Positions 35,881 through 47,914 of a DNA stretch of 57,309 nucleotides are shown here, one piece after another. Both the position numbers and the translations under genes were made by a program. Numbering within the stretch: the stretch's first letter is position 1; the number at the start of each line of letters is the position of its first letter. The notes under the pieces were generated by a model. That model saw nothing but the letters and a program-made list of their open reading frames with translations, had not been told where the DNA came from and did not search any database. Location: contig VYEX01000074.1 of the NCBI GenBank assembly GCA_009842675.1, forward strand, positions 40,484 through 97,792, in the 5' to 3' direction. Source of the DNA: Acidimicrobiia bacterium (lineage in GTDB: Bacteria; Actinomycetota; Acidimicrobiia; Acidimicrobiales; Bin134).

Positions 35881-36874
35881 GCCCGTCACAGGGAATGGAG
35901 CCTGAGTGCGGGTTGAAAGTGCGCGGCTTCTGGATGAAGCCAGAACCGGAACGATCGGAGTGCAGGTAGGCCCTGATGGCCTCGGCGGTAGCTTGGGCGG
36001 CAACGCGGATGTACTCGTCGGTGGCGAACAACGCGGCCTCAGAGGCGTTTGAGAGGTACCCGTACTCGACGAGAGCGGCAGGGACATTCGGGCGCCGCAA
36101 AATCCCGTAGGTGTCCTCGCCGCTGGGTAGCAACACTCGCAGCACGCCCGCGTCGGGCAGGCGGCTCCATGAGACATTGTCGAAGGTAGCGAGGGCGGTG
36201 GTGATCTCCTCATAGAGCAACCCGCCGAGTCGGGCCGAGTCGGGGTGAGCGTGCTGGGCGGTGGCCGACTGCACAAACACTTCCGTACCGGGGAGGCTGC
36301 TGCCGGTCCAAGTGGGAGCGTTGTGGTGGATCGATACCAATGCGTCGGCACCGAGGGCATCAGCAAAGGCGGCCCGGACCGAGAGCAGCATTCCGTAGTC
36401 GCCATTACGGGTAATGACGGCGGGGATTCCGAGTATGAAGAGCTCCTTTAGGACGGCGCGGCTGAGCGTCAGGTTTAAGTCGCGCTCAATCAGGCCGTTG
36501 GGTCCTACCGCGCCGGTGTCCCACTTCCCGCCGTGGCCCGGGTCTATGACGACCTTTGCTCTGTCAATCGACGTACCGGCAGAGACCACCTCAGCATTGC
36601 CGCACGGCGTCCGCACCAAGTAGCCGCTATCGGATTGTCCGAGTACCTCGACCGGGATTCCCAACGGGGAAAGCACCGCCGACGGGACGCCGCTGTTGGC
36701 GCCCGCCGGCGGTGCTTGCTCCTCGGGGGATGTCACTGCCGTTGGCGAGTTCGTCGGAGCTATGACTTCCACCGCGTCGTCGCGGGTCAAACGAGTGGAT
36801 GCCGGGCCGTCGAAGTTAATCCCGCATGCCGCGATCAACGTCAGTCCACAGAGGGTGGCGCATAGGCCCTTCAC
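35867..36874 (-). CDS. N-acetylmuramoyl-L-alanine amidase (Amidase_3), lipoprotein
   Basis: The 335-residue protein starts with a lipoprotein signal (LCGLTLIAAC, Cys17). A Pro/Thr-rich spacer and a short beta region follow. The zinc amidase domain begins near residue 105: VVIDPGHGGKWDTGA (first His), LIERDLNLTL (Glu), SIHHNAPT (second His) and VEYGYLSNASEA (catalytic Glu). It cleaves the peptide stem from peptidoglycan outside the membrane. It lies 32 bp after the His/Asp-rich gene in the operon begun by the two-component system, which probably controls it. Confidence 0.9.
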   Translation of the reverse strand: MKGLCATLCGLTLIAACGINFDGPASTRLTRDDAVEVIAPTNSPTAVTSPEEQAPPAGANSGVPSAVLSPLGIPVEVLGQSDSGYLVRTPCGNAEVVSAGTSIDRAKVVIDPGHGGKWDTGAVGPNGLIERDLNLTLSRAVLKELFILGIPAVITRNGDYGMLLSVRAAFADALGADALVSIHHNAPTWTGSSLPGTEVFVQSATAQHAHPDSARLGGLLYEEITTALATFDNVSWSRLPDAGVLRVLLPSGEDTYGILRRPNVPAALVEYGYLSNASEAALFATDEYIRVAAQATAEAIRAYLHSDRSGSGFIQKPRTFNPHSGSIPCDGPALE

Positions 36875-36906
36875 AATTCACTCCACCGATAGCCGGCAGT
36901 GTCTGG

Positions 36907-37404
36907 TCAGGAAGTGCTGTGGTGGCCGTGATCGTCACCGTCGGTGTGGTCGTGACCGTCGGTGTGCGGGTCGTCATCTCCGTGGTCGTGGTCGTCTTCG
37001 GCGTGGTCGTGACTGTCGTCGCCATAGCAGTCGGAGTCGTGGTCGGTTTCGGGGGTGCTGTGGTTGGCAGCGCAGTCGGCGTCGTGGGCTGGACCCTCAA
37101 CGGTGTGGTGATCGGTGCCCTCGGGGTGATCGTGAATTTGGCCGTCGGTGTGGTCGTCAGCTGTCTCAGTAGCCGTCTCATCGACCACCGGCGCCAAAGG
37201 AGTCGTCTTCTCGACGACCGGTGTCACTGCGTCTTGGCCGCTGGCCAGGCCCACCGGCAAGAGTAGGGAAACGGCCAGAGAGATGGCAGCCATGGCTCCG
37301 GTAGCAGAGATGACTGCGATCCACTTGCGCAGCCCGCTCGTTTCCGGTTTGGTGCTGTTCTGGCCAGCGCCTTCCCGGTAGTTCTGCTTCTGTTCAGCGC
37401 TCAT
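36907..37404 (-). CDS. Membrane-anchored His/Asp-rich protein, probable metal binding
   Basis: The 165-residue protein has a cytoplasmic N-terminus, one membrane segment (about 28-54, WIAVISATGAMAAISLAVSL) and an extracellular tail. Its last 85 residues hold about 18 His and more than 20 Asp in patterns such as HDHAEDDHDHGDDD and DGHDHTDGDDHGHH, plus two Cys. Such tails bind Zn, Ni, Cu or Ca; which one is not readable. It lies between the sensor kinase and the amidase on the same strand. The GC-rich repeats make antisense frames look coding, but the signal-anchor and composition favour this strand. Confidence 0.75.
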   Translation of the reverse strand: MSAEQKQNYREGAGQNSTKPETSGLRKWIAVISATGAMAAISLAVSLLLPVGLASGQDAVTPVVEKTTPLAPVVDETATETADDHTDGQIHDHPEGTDHHTVEGPAHDADCAANHSTPETDHDSDCYGDDSHDHAEDDHDHGDDDPHTDGHDHTDGDDHGHHSTS

Positions 37405-37497
37405 CTGTACCGCCTTTCTGGGGGGTCGTTCGTTTCTGAGCGCAGTCAGATTCTCGGACGAGTGTGAGCAGACCGTTAGGCCTGGGTCAGCGTCGCG

Positions 37498-38859
37498 CTA
37501 GGGGGAGGCAGGAATCTCCACGGTGAATCGGGTGCCCGAGGGCTCTCGGGCGGCCACATTCACCTTGCCGCCCATGGCCTCAGTCAGTTCTGCAACGATG
37601 GCCAATCCCAATCCCGAACCCGCTTCTTTGGGCTGGGGAGTGTGCCGAGCCACGTAAAGGCGCTCGAACACATGGGGCCGATCCTCCTCACTGATACCCG
37701 GCCCGTCATCTTCCACCGTGACTACGGCCCAGGACCTGTCTTCCCTGTACTCCAGCCGGGATTCAACCAGTACTAGAGAGTGAGCGAACTTGAGTGCATT
37801 CTGAACCAAGTTGGCGATGATTTGGGCCACCCGCCCGGGATCGCACAAGGCGGCGACGGGCTCTTCGTTGATCATCTGCAAGTCGATCTCCCGGTCGGCT
37901 GCGCTCTGGGCAAATCCCGAGCAAACCTCCTGTCCAACGATCCCCACATCGGTGAGGCGATATTCCAGCGAGAACTCCTTGGCGTCCAGCCGAGCCAGAT
38001 CCAGCAGATCGCCCACCAGTCGCTCCAGGCGGATGGCCTCCGAGACGATGACCTCTGCAGCCTCCTCTTGGTTGTCGGCTGTGCCGTCGGAGATGGCTTC
38101 GCCGTAACCCCTGATGGAAGTAAGCGGCGTGCGCAGATCATGGGAGATGGACGTAAGGAACCGGCGCTCCAGGTTCTGGGAGCGCTCCAGAGATGAGGCC
38201 ATCTCGTTGATGGAAGTCGACAGGTCTTTGATCTCGTCTTGGCGGCGCTCGTCCACCGGTACTCGGGCGCTGAGATCGCCCCCTGCGATCTGCTGGGTGG
38301 CGTCGCGGGCCTGACTGAGAGGCCCGGCAAGTCGACGGCTCAGCACGACCGCCACCCCGGCACCAAGAGCCAGCGATATCGCAGCAGATACCCCGAGCCA
38401 AAGCAGGACCGCGTCCAAGAGCTGATCGGCGGTGTCAGTGAGGACCACAGTGATTGTCTGCGAGCCGACTTGTTCGGCAGCAGCTGCCCAGGCTGTGGAA
38501 TCGCGGATTCCGCTGATTGACTCTTCTGCGCCTGAGGCCAGAGGCAGGAGGTCTTGGGGAAGTACGTGCTCCGGCAGTCTGCCGGTGAATGCTCCGTCGT
38601 CCAGAATCAGGACGACGACATCCTTGCGATCAAGGTTTTCGGCAGCTTGGATCAAGTGGGAGTTCAAGTGTGACCGGTCGCCGTCTTCGTCGAAGTGGAC
38701 CGTGGCCATCAGGCTGGCCAGTACGTCGGCTTCTTGCTCCAGCACCTGACGGGTTGCCTGGTGATCGGCTCGGCGCACGAGGATAAGCGTGACGATGCTG
38801 GCCAGAAGCAGGGCCACCGCCACGGTCCCCACTACGGCGATGGTCAGCCGTCGTTGCAC
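37498..38859 (-). CDS. Sensor histidine kinase with HAMP domain
   Basis: The 453-residue protein has one N-terminal membrane segment (LTIAVVGTVAVALLLASIVTL...), an external sensor region of about 120 residues, a second membrane segment (about 148-170) and a HAMP domain (RRLAGPLSQARDATQQIAGG). HisKA with the phospho-His follows in SISHDLRTPLTSIRGYG, then the ATPase with NLVQNALKFA, VEDDGPGISEEDRPHVFERLYV and GSGLGLAIV. It should phosphorylate the regulator encoded 10 bp upstream. The His/Asp-rich gene and the amidase follow on the same strand. Confidence 0.93.
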   Translation of the reverse strand: MQRRLTIAVVGTVAVALLLASIVTLILVRRADHQATRQVLEQEADVLASLMATVHFDEDGDRSHLNSHLIQAAENLDRKDVVVLILDDGAFTGRLPEHVLPQDLLPLASGAEESISGIRDSTAWAAAAEQVGSQTITVVLTDTADQLLDAVLLWLGVSAAISLALGAGVAVVLSRRLAGPLSQARDATQQIAGGDLSARVPVDERRQDEIKDLSTSINEMASSLERSQNLERRFLTSISHDLRTPLTSIRGYGEAISDGTADNQEEAAEVIVSEAIRLERLVGDLLDLARLDAKEFSLEYRLTDVGIVGQEVCSGFAQSAADREIDLQMINEEPVAALCDPGRVAQIIANLVQNALKFAHSLVLVESRLEYREDRSWAVVTVEDDGPGISEEDRPHVFERLYVARHTPQPKEAGSGLGLAIVAELTEAMGGKVNVAAREPSGTRFTVEIPASP

Positions 38860-38869
38860 ACCGCCCCTC

Positions 38870-39574
38870 TCAGTCCAACCGGTAGCCCACGCCCCGCACC
38901 GTGGTGAGCTTCAGGGCGTCGCCCAGTTTCTTGCGGAGTTGGAGTACATGGACGTCCACGGTGCGCTCGTCGCCCACCCAGTCGTAACCCCACACCCCGT
39001 CGAGGAGCTGGCGGCGGCTGAGGGCCAGGCCCAGGTTTTCGGCCAGGTATTGGAGCAGGTCGAACTCCCGGGTGGTGAGCGACACCGGGTCGCCCCCTAG
39101 TCGCACTTCGCGCCGGGCGATATCGACTTCGATTTCTCTGATGTTCAGGATCGGGGGCTGGGTGGCCCGAGCCGCGCCGTCGGTGCGCCGCAGAACGGCC
39201 CGAATCCTGGCTACGAGCTCGCGGGGCGAGAATGGTTTGGTCATGTAGTCGTCCGCCCCCAGTTCCAGTCCGAGAATCCGGTCGATCTCGCTGTCGCGGG
39301 CGGTGAGCATGATGATCGGGATATCAGAGGCGGCTCGCAGCTGTCGGCACATCTCGATGCCGTCGAGTTCGCCGGACAGCCCAATATCGAGGATCACCAG
39401 CTTGGGGCGATGCTGCTTAATGCGATCCAACCCGGTTTCGCCGTCCACCGCCTGATAGACGCGGTAGCCCTCTTGACGCAGATACATGTCCACCAAGCTG
39501 GCGATATTGGGATCGTCCTCCACCAGCACCACGACTGGATCTTCTGCTCCCGTCACCGCCGCCCATGCTTCCAC
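38870..39574 (-). CDS. OmpR-family response regulator
   Basis: The 234-residue regulator has the receiver acidic pair in VLVEDDPNIASL, the phospho-acceptor Asp in LVILDIGLSGELDG, LTARDSEIDRI and the Lys in YMTKPFSPRELV. It also has a winged-helix DNA-binding domain (LTTREFDLLQYLAENLG, WGYDWVGDERTVDVHVLQLRKK). GTG 39574 and GTG 39556 are both possible starts. A 10-bp-spaced direct repeat GGAATT-ATGA-GGAATT (39576-39591) lies immediately upstream and could be its own binding site. Confidence 0.93.
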   Translation of the reverse strand: MEAWAAVTGAEDPVVVLVEDDPNIASLVDMYLRQEGYRVYQAVDGETGLDRIKQHRPKLVILDIGLSGELDGIEMCRQLRAASDIPIIMLTARDSEIDRILGLELGADDYMTKPFSPRELVARIRAVLRRTDGAARATQPPILNIREIEVDIARREVRLGGDPVSLTTREFDLLQYLAENLGLALSRRQLLDGVWGYDWVGDERTVDVHVLQLRKKLGDALKLTTVRGVGYRLD

Positions 39575-39575
39575 G

Positions 39576-39591
39576 GAATTATGAGGAATTG
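39576..39591. promoter_or_regulatory. Candidate OmpR-type direct repeat upstream of the regulator gene
   Basis: GGAATT occurs twice, at 39576-39581 and 39586-39591, one helical turn apart. It lies right before the regulator start and 45 bp before a divergent small gene. OmpR/PhoB regulators bind direct repeats of this spacing; the site itself is untested. Confidence 0.3.
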
Positions 39592-39636
39592 GTTAAGGGC
39601 CAAAGGGCTGGGTTCTGGTCTGAGTATGGTGAGGCC

Positions 39637-39978
39637 GTGACCTACGATCCTGAAAGGCCTGCTGGCTCAGTTTTTCGCATCGATCCGGTTCGAATTCCCA
39701 GGTTGAAGAACGCCTTTCGAGTGATTGGGTCACTGATTGTTGGCTTTGTGACCTTGGGGTTTGGTCCAGCGCCGTCGAGCCAACAGCTTGTAGTGCGCCT
39801 AGTCGCTACTGGAGAGACCCTTGGTGAATTCCAGTGGTCAGATGGAAGAGCTCTATTTCAAGACTTGGGCTCTCTGAACGCTGGGCAATTCGCCGAACAG
39901 TGGCTGTCCCAAGAGGAAGCCGTTCTGGAAAAAGCTGAACTCAGGCCATCGCCCGAAGGTCGCGCTGCAAGTCCTTGA
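39637..39978 (+). CDS. Hypothetical protein overlapping the uvrB 3' end
   Basis: GTG 39637, preceded by GGTGAGG, gives a 113-residue protein with one hydrophobic segment ([17 protein letters not shown]) followed by a beta-like stretch ([19 protein letters not shown]) and a helical end. Its last 38 bp overlap the convergent uvrB. No family is recognised. Its lower GC and A/T-ending codons differ from the neighbours. It may be real but small; confidence is limited. Confidence 0.5.
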   Translation: MTYDPERPAGSVFRIDPVRIPRLKNAFRVIGSLIVGFVTLGFGPAPSSQQLVVRLVATGETLGEFQWSDGRALFQDLGSLNAGQFAEQWLSQEEAVLEKAELRPSPEGRAASP

Positions 39979-41980
39979 TCTCATCGCGAAGACGGGCGGC
40001 GTACTCGAATTTCAGGTCGGTGGCGGCCTCGTTCATCTCCTCGGTGAGGGTGTGGATGAGGCGCTCGATACCACCGGAGTCCAGGTCGATCACATCGGGG
40101 CGCCGCCGCGACTGATCCATCGAGCGGGAGCGCTGACCGCCGCCGGGAATAGGCACCCCATCCTCAGCCGGCCGCAGCTCGGCCAGGATGTCGCTTACCG
40201 CCTTGCGAATGGTCTGGGGGTTGATGCCGTGCTGCTCGTTGAAGGCCTGTTGCAATCCCCGTCGCCGGTGGGTCTCGGAGATGGCCCGCCTCATGGAGTC
40301 GGTCACCATGTCGGCGTACATGATCACCTGGCCGTCCACGTTTCGGGCCGCCCGGCCGATGGTCTGGATCAGAGAGGTCTCGCTGCGCAAGAAGCCCTCC
40401 TTGTCGGCATCCAAAATGGCCACCAAAGACACCTCAGGCAGGTCGAGCCCTTCCCGCAGCAAATTGATGCCCACCAGTACGTCGAATTCGCCCAGCCGCA
40501 GATCTCGCAAGATCTCGATCCGCTCAATGGTGTCCACCTCGCTGTGCAGGTAGCGGACCTGCACTCCCAGCTCCACCAGATATTCGGTGAGATCCTCGGC
40601 CATCTTCTTGGTCAGCGTGGTGACCAGCACCCGCTGACCCCGCTCGGTGCGATCCTCGATGAGCTTCATCAGGTCGTCGATCTGGCCCTTCGTGGGGCGC
40701 ACCTGCACTTCGGGGTCCACCAATCCGGTGGGCCGCACAATCTGTTCCACCACCTGGGCCGACACGCCGATCTCATAGTCGCTGGGAGTGGCCGACAGAA
40801 AAACCACCTGGCCCACCCGCTCCATAACCTCGTCAAATTGCAGTGGGCGGTTGTCCACCGCCGAAGGCAGCCGGAAGCCGTGCTCCACCAGGGTGTTCTT
40901 GCGGCTCCGGTCGCCCTCGTACTGTCCGTGAAGCTGAGGCACGGCCACGTGGGACTCGTCGATCACGGTGATGAAGTCGTCGGGAAAATAGTCAAGGAGG
41001 GTGTACGGCCGTTCTCCGGGGGACCGACCGTCGATGTGGCGGGAGTAGTTCTCGATGCCGTTGCAGAAGCCGATCTCCTGCATCATCTCCAGGTCGTAGG
41101 TGGTGCGCATACGGAGCCGCTGCGCCTCCAGCAGCTTGTCCTCCTTCTCAAAATAGGCCAGCCGCTCCTGGAGTTCGACCTCGATCCCTTCGATGGCCTG
41201 GCGCATCCGCTCCTCGCCGGCCACGTAGTGGGTGGCCGGGAAAACGACGACCTCGCTCAACGAGTGGAGCCGCTCCCCGGTCACCGGGTCGATGGTGGTG
41301 ATCTGCTCCACTTCGTCGCCGAACAGTTGGATGCGAACCACGTACTCCTCATAGGCCGGATGGACTTCGATGACATCGCCCCGCACCCGGAACCGGCCTC
41401 GCACCAAATTGGTGTCGTTACGCTCGTACTGCATGTCCACTAGCCGTCGCAGCAGGTCCCGCTGGTCATAGCTCTCGCCCACCTTGGAAATGCACAGCAG
41501 ATTCTTGTACTCGTCGGGGCCGCCCAGTCCGTAGATGCACGACACCGAGGCCACAACGATCACGTCCCGGCGGGTCAACAAGGCTTCGGTGGTGGAGTGG
41601 CGCAGCCTGTCGATCTCGTCGTTGACCGACGAATCCTTCTCGATGTAGGTGTCGGAGGCTGGCATGTAGGCCTCGGGTTGGTAGTAGTCGTAGTACGACA
41701 CGAAGTACTCCACCCGGTTGTTGGGAAAGAACTCCCGCATCTCATTGGCCAGCTGGGCGGCCAGCGACTTGTTGGGGGCCAGCACCAGTGTGGGCCGCTG
41801 CACCTGCTCGATCGTCCAGGCCACCGTGGCGCTCTTGCCCGACCCGGTGATTCCCAACAGCGTCTGGAACCGATCCCCGCGGTTCAACCCCTCTGAGAGT
41901 TGGCCGATGGCTTTGGGCTGGTCACCCGCCGGCTCGAACGACGACACCATCCGAAACGCCGCGTCCCCCAGGCTGCTCAC
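39941..41980 (-). CDS. uvrB: Excinuclease ABC subunit B
   Basis: Damage verification helicase of nucleotide excision repair, 679 residues. It shows Walker A in [13 protein letters not shown], the beta-hairpin [58 protein letters not shown] and QTIGRAARN. The C-terminal UVR motif [18 protein letters not shown] is present for UvrC binding. ATG 41980 gives ten residues before [11 protein letters not shown]; the inner ATG is possible. It is divergent from a lipoprotein gene. Confidence 0.96.
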   Translation of the reverse strand: MSSLGDAAFRMVSSFEPAGDQPKAIGQLSEGLNRGDRFQTLLGITGSGKSATVAWTIEQVQRPTLVLAPNKSLAAQLANEMREFFPNNRVEYFVSYYDYYQPEAYMPASDTYIEKDSSVNDEIDRLRHSTTEALLTRRDVIVVASVSCIYGLGGPDEYKNLLCISKVGESYDQRDLLRRLVDMQYERNDTNLVRGRFRVRGDVIEVHPAYEEYVVRIQLFGDEVEQITTIDPVTGERLHSLSEVVVFPATHYVAGEERMRQAIEGIEVELQERLAYFEKEDKLLEAQRLRMRTTYDLEMMQEIGFCNGIENYSRHIDGRSPGERPYTLLDYFPDDFITVIDESHVAVPQLHGQYEGDRSRKNTLVEHGFRLPSAVDNRPLQFDEVMERVGQVVFLSATPSDYEIGVSAQVVEQIVRPTGLVDPEVQVRPTKGQIDDLMKLIEDRTERGQRVLVTTLTKKMAEDLTEYLVELGVQVRYLHSEVDTIERIEILRDLRLGEFDVLVGINLLREGLDLPEVSLVAILDADKEGFLRSETSLIQTIGRAARNVDGQVIMYADMVTDSMRRAISETHRRRGLQQAFNEQHGINPQTIRKAVSDILAELRPAEDGVPIPGGGQRSRSMDQSRRRPDVIDLDSGGIERLIHTLTEEMNEAATDLKFEYAARLRDEIKDLQRDLRAMA

Positions 41981-42020
41981 CTATGCGATGCTACCGATGA
42001 TGAAGGCGAGTTCGGTCACC

Positions 42021-42911
42021 ATGGCACCTCGGAATCCTCGCCGTAGGAGACAATCCTGGCTGCGACTGTTTGTGGTTATGGCAGCAGCCATGGCCTTGGC
42101 TATGGGCTGTGGTTCTGGTGACTCGACATCATCAACGCCTGAGCCGACTGCTGCGCCTACTCCTACTGCGTCGCCTGAGCCGACTAGTTCGCCTGAGCCC
42201 ACGCCCACGCCCACTCCCACTGCGTCGCCTGAGCCCACGCCCACTCCTACTGCGACACCGACTCCTACTGCGACGCCCGTCCGCCTCTTTGAGTTCGAAT
42301 TTACCTTCGAGAACGACTTAGAGGGATGGACGGCAGGCTTTGCCGACTTGCCGGTGGACTACGACCCGGCGATCTACGAACTCGACAGCGAGCACAGAGC
42401 CCTTCCTGACGGCCTGGAGGGTTCCGGCATCTACATCCAGGGACACAACCGAAGTGATGACCTCTTCATGTACCTCAAGAGACGGATCGAGGGATTAGAG
42501 CCGTCAGCGATCTACACCGTTTCGGCCTCCATCGACATGGCCACAAACATTTCGCCGGCGATGGTGGGGATTGGCGGTTCACCAGGCGAAAGCGTGTATG
42601 TGAAGGTGGGCGCGTCCACAGAGGAGCCAGTAGCAGTAACCGGTTCCAACAACCACCTGCGAATGAACATCGACAAGGGCAATCAGTCCAGAAGCGGTTC
42701 GGTGATGGAAGTGATCGGTGACGTGGCCAACCCCGAGGTTGTTGGCGACGAATACCGGATCAAGTCACTGGCCAGCGGGCCCGGGTTCCTCAGCGTTGAG
42801 ACTGATAGCGAGGGTCGGGCGTGGCTGATCGTGGGAACCGACTCGGGTTTCGAGGGCCTCACCACGCTCTACTACGACCAGGTCTCCTTCACGCTGACGC
42901 TTGCCGAGTGA
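42021..42911 (+). CDS. Putative lipoprotein with Pro-Thr linker and conserved FENDLEGW domain
   Basis: From ATG 42021 the protein has 296 residues (further ATGs at 41988, 41997 and 42000 are possible). A basic start RNPRRRRQ, a hydrophobic core and a Cys in ALAMGCGSGD suggest lipidation, though the lipobox is imperfect. Residues about 35-90 are a P-T-rich linker with repeated SPEPTPTPTP units. The globular part starts FEFTFENDLEGWTAGFADLP and resembles carbohydrate-binding or jelly-roll modules seen in many hypothetical exported proteins. No catalytic residues are recognised. Its 5' end is 40 bp from the divergent uvrB. Confidence 0.75.
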   Translation: MAPRNPRRRRQSWLRLFVVMAAAMALAMGCGSGDSTSSTPEPTAAPTPTASPEPTSSPEPTPTPTPTASPEPTPTPTATPTPTATPVRLFEFEFTFENDLEGWTAGFADLPVDYDPAIYELDSEHRALPDGLEGSGIYIQGHNRSDDLFMYLKRRIEGLEPSAIYTVSASIDMATNISPAMVGIGGSPGESVYVKVGASTEEPVAVTGSNNHLRMNIDKGNQSRSGSVMEVIGDVANPEVVGDEYRIKSLASGPGFLSVETDSEGRAWLIVGTDSGFEGLTTLYYDQVSFTLTLAE

Positions 42912-42926
42912 TTTGCAGACGGACCA

Positions 42927-44906
42927 CTAAATTTCCCGGCCCACTCTGGCACCGGCATGGATGGCGGCCATGATGCTGTTGGTGCCGTTCACGTCGCCCA
43001 CCAGATGCATGTTGAACTGTGGGGCGTCGGGCTGACCCGACATCTCGGTGTGGAGGTAGTCGGCCAGATCGCTATTGCAGTCGTGGTAGCTCACAATCAC
43101 CACGGTGTCGGCGTCGAAGCTCCGTTCGATGTAGGTGCCCAGGTCGCGGGTCACGACTGCATCGGGAGTGATCTCCCGGAGCGCCACTGCGGGAACAAAT
43201 GAGAACGGTCCGGCGAATAGCCGCTCCCGGCTGGCCTCGACGGTGGCGGCTGGATACAGGATCGTCGCCCCCAGTTGTTCGTGGCGGCTGAGAAACGTCA
43301 CCTCCGCTCCTGCGGCCATAAGGGCATCGCACACCGAGATGGCCTCGAACGTGCCGGTGTCGTCGTACACCACCGCCCTCTGGCCGATAGCAGCTCGGCC
43401 TCCAAACCCCAGAACCTCCCAGCTGGTGTATACGTGGGGTAGGTCAGCACCGGGGACCGGTTTCGACGGAGCTGAAATCTGAAAGCCGCGCCGAGGAGTG
43501 GTGCCGGTGGCGATGATCAGCTCGTCGGGCCGCACATCGGCCACCACGTCGGGATCGATGGGGGAGCGGAGCTTCACGGCCACCCCCAGGCGATCGAGTT
43601 CGTCGGCCAAGAATGCGGTGATCGCCCCCAGATCGGAACGGGGCGGCACCGAGGCGGCCATTCGGACCTGGCCGCCCAGTTCGCCGGTCATTTCGTAGAG
43701 CACCACCTGGTGGCCTCGCAGCGCCGCGGTGCGCGCCGCCTCCAGGCCGGCCGGTCCGCCCCCTGCTACCAGCACCCGCTTGGGCTGGGCAGCCCGGTCG
43801 ACTGGCTCAAACGGCACCGAAGTCTCCTGGCCCGCGGCAGTGTTCACTACGCAGCGCATCTTCCCCGCCACCATGAACCGGGCCACGCAGCCAACCGACG
43901 TGCCGATACAGGGGCGGATTTCGCTCTCCCGGCCGTCCCGGGCCTTGGCCACCAACTCAGGATCGGCGATCATTCCCCGGACAATGGACACCAGATCGGC
44001 CACACCGTTCTTGATGAGGTGTTCGGCATGGTCCAGGGTGGTGATGCGGCCGGTAACGATGGTGGGCACGTCCACCGCCGCAGTTACCACTTCGCTGGTG
44101 GGTACCTCGTAGCCCAGCCCCTCGTCCAGGGTGGAAAGCAATCGGTGGAAGCGCCAGTACGAAGACAGCGAGACGTCGAGGAAGTCGATGTCGGACTCCA
44201 CCAGCTTGGCGATTTCGGCGGCCTCCTCGGGCTCGACGCCGCCCTCGATCTGGTCATCGGCCGAGATTCGGAGGCCCACGGGGAAGCCGGGGCTGGTCTC
44301 AGCTCGGATGGCCGACAGGATCTCCCGCAGGAACCGGGTGCGGTTCTCCAGGCTGCCCCCGTAGCGGTCGTCACGCAGGTTGGTGGCGGGGGAGAGGAAC
44401 TGGCCGATCAGGTAGCCGTGGGCCCCGTGCAGCTCCACCCCGTCGAGCCCGCCCTCCTCACACCGTCGGGCTGCGGCGGCGAATGCCTCCACCAACTCGT
44501 CGATCATGGCGTGGGTCAGTTCCTGGGGGACCACGCCTACCATTGGGCTGGGGATGGCGCTGGGAGCCAGGGGTTGTTGGAAGTTTTGGAGCGACCGCTG
44601 TTCGATGGCCGCGCCTCCGTGCCACAGCTGCTGAAACACCTTGCCTCCCGCAGCATGAATGCGAGCGGCCATCTCCTCGTAGAAGGGCAGTACCCGGTCG
44701 GTGAACACCGGGATGTCGGTGGGCGATGAGGGGTGAACGCCGGCGATCTGGAGGATGGTGAGGGCCGCGCCGCCCCTGGCCCGGGCCTCGTGGTAGGCGA
44801 TCAGGTCCTCGCCCACTGCGCCGGTGCTGTGGGCAGCCCGGACGATCCGGTTGGGCAGCGTGCAGCCGCCGATGTCGAGAGGCTGAAACACGTTTGGGTA
44901 GGTCAT
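42927..44906 (-). CDS. NADH:flavin oxidoreductase / 2,4-dienoyl-CoA reductase-like
   Basis: The 659-residue protein has an FMN TIM barrel (1 to about 340: QLWHGGAAIEQRS, ELHGAHGYLIGQFLSPATNLRDD, VSIVRGMIADPELV). An Fe-S loop and a C-terminal FAD/NAD part follow (VAGGGPAGLEAARTAALRGHQV). It is related to FadH and trimethylamine dehydrogenase. The Fe-S segment reads CIGTSVGC, then 11 residues and another Cys, so the second Cys of C-x2-C is Thr. The 4Fe-4S cluster may be changed or lost. The substrate cannot be read. Confidence 0.85.
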   Translation of the reverse strand: MTYPNVFQPLDIGGCTLPNRIVRAAHSTGAVGEDLIAYHEARARGGAALTILQIAGVHPSSPTDIPVFTDRVLPFYEEMAARIHAAGGKVFQQLWHGGAAIEQRSLQNFQQPLAPSAIPSPMVGVVPQELTHAMIDELVEAFAAAARRCEEGGLDGVELHGAHGYLIGQFLSPATNLRDDRYGGSLENRTRFLREILSAIRAETSPGFPVGLRISADDQIEGGVEPEEAAEIAKLVESDIDFLDVSLSSYWRFHRLLSTLDEGLGYEVPTSEVVTAAVDVPTIVTGRITTLDHAEHLIKNGVADLVSIVRGMIADPELVAKARDGRESEIRPCIGTSVGCVARFMVAGKMRCVVNTAAGQETSVPFEPVDRAAQPKRVLVAGGGPAGLEAARTAALRGHQVVLYEMTGELGGQVRMAASVPPRSDLGAITAFLADELDRLGVAVKLRSPIDPDVVADVRPDELIIATGTTPRRGFQISAPSKPVPGADLPHVYTSWEVLGFGGRAAIGQRAVVYDDTGTFEAISVCDALMAAGAEVTFLSRHEQLGATILYPAATVEASRERLFAGPFSFVPAVALREITPDAVVTRDLGTYIERSFDADTVVIVSYHDCNSDLADYLHTEMSGQPDAPQFNMHLVGDVNGTNSIMAAIHAGARVGREI

Positions 44907-44987
44907 GGGGCTATTCAGGTCCCATTTTCTGCGGCTCTTTCCATCTCTCCTGTCTCAATTGTCAGCGCGGGCCGATAAGTTCACTGC

Positions 44988-47846
<2,859 letters not shown>

Positions 47847-47914
47847 AGGCGCTGCGGCTTCGGGTACCGACAAGCACATAAGCAGATCCCTGGCTGACTC
47901 ATTAAGCTCCGCCC

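Noticed and set aside
36826..37266. Valine-rich hydrophobic frame antisense to the His/Asp-rich gene
   Set aside because: GAC/CAC codons read in reverse give GTC/GTG (Val); the minus-strand reading has a signal-anchor and fits the operon.
40052..41443. 463-codon frame antisense to uvrB
   Set aside because: Shadow of uvrB codon bias; the product is His/Leu/Gly-rich without domains.
42120..42280. CRISPR-like short repeats in a C/T-rich stretch
   Set aside because: These are degenerate codons of a Pro-Thr protein linker, not equal repeats with spacers; the same holds for 49130-49310.
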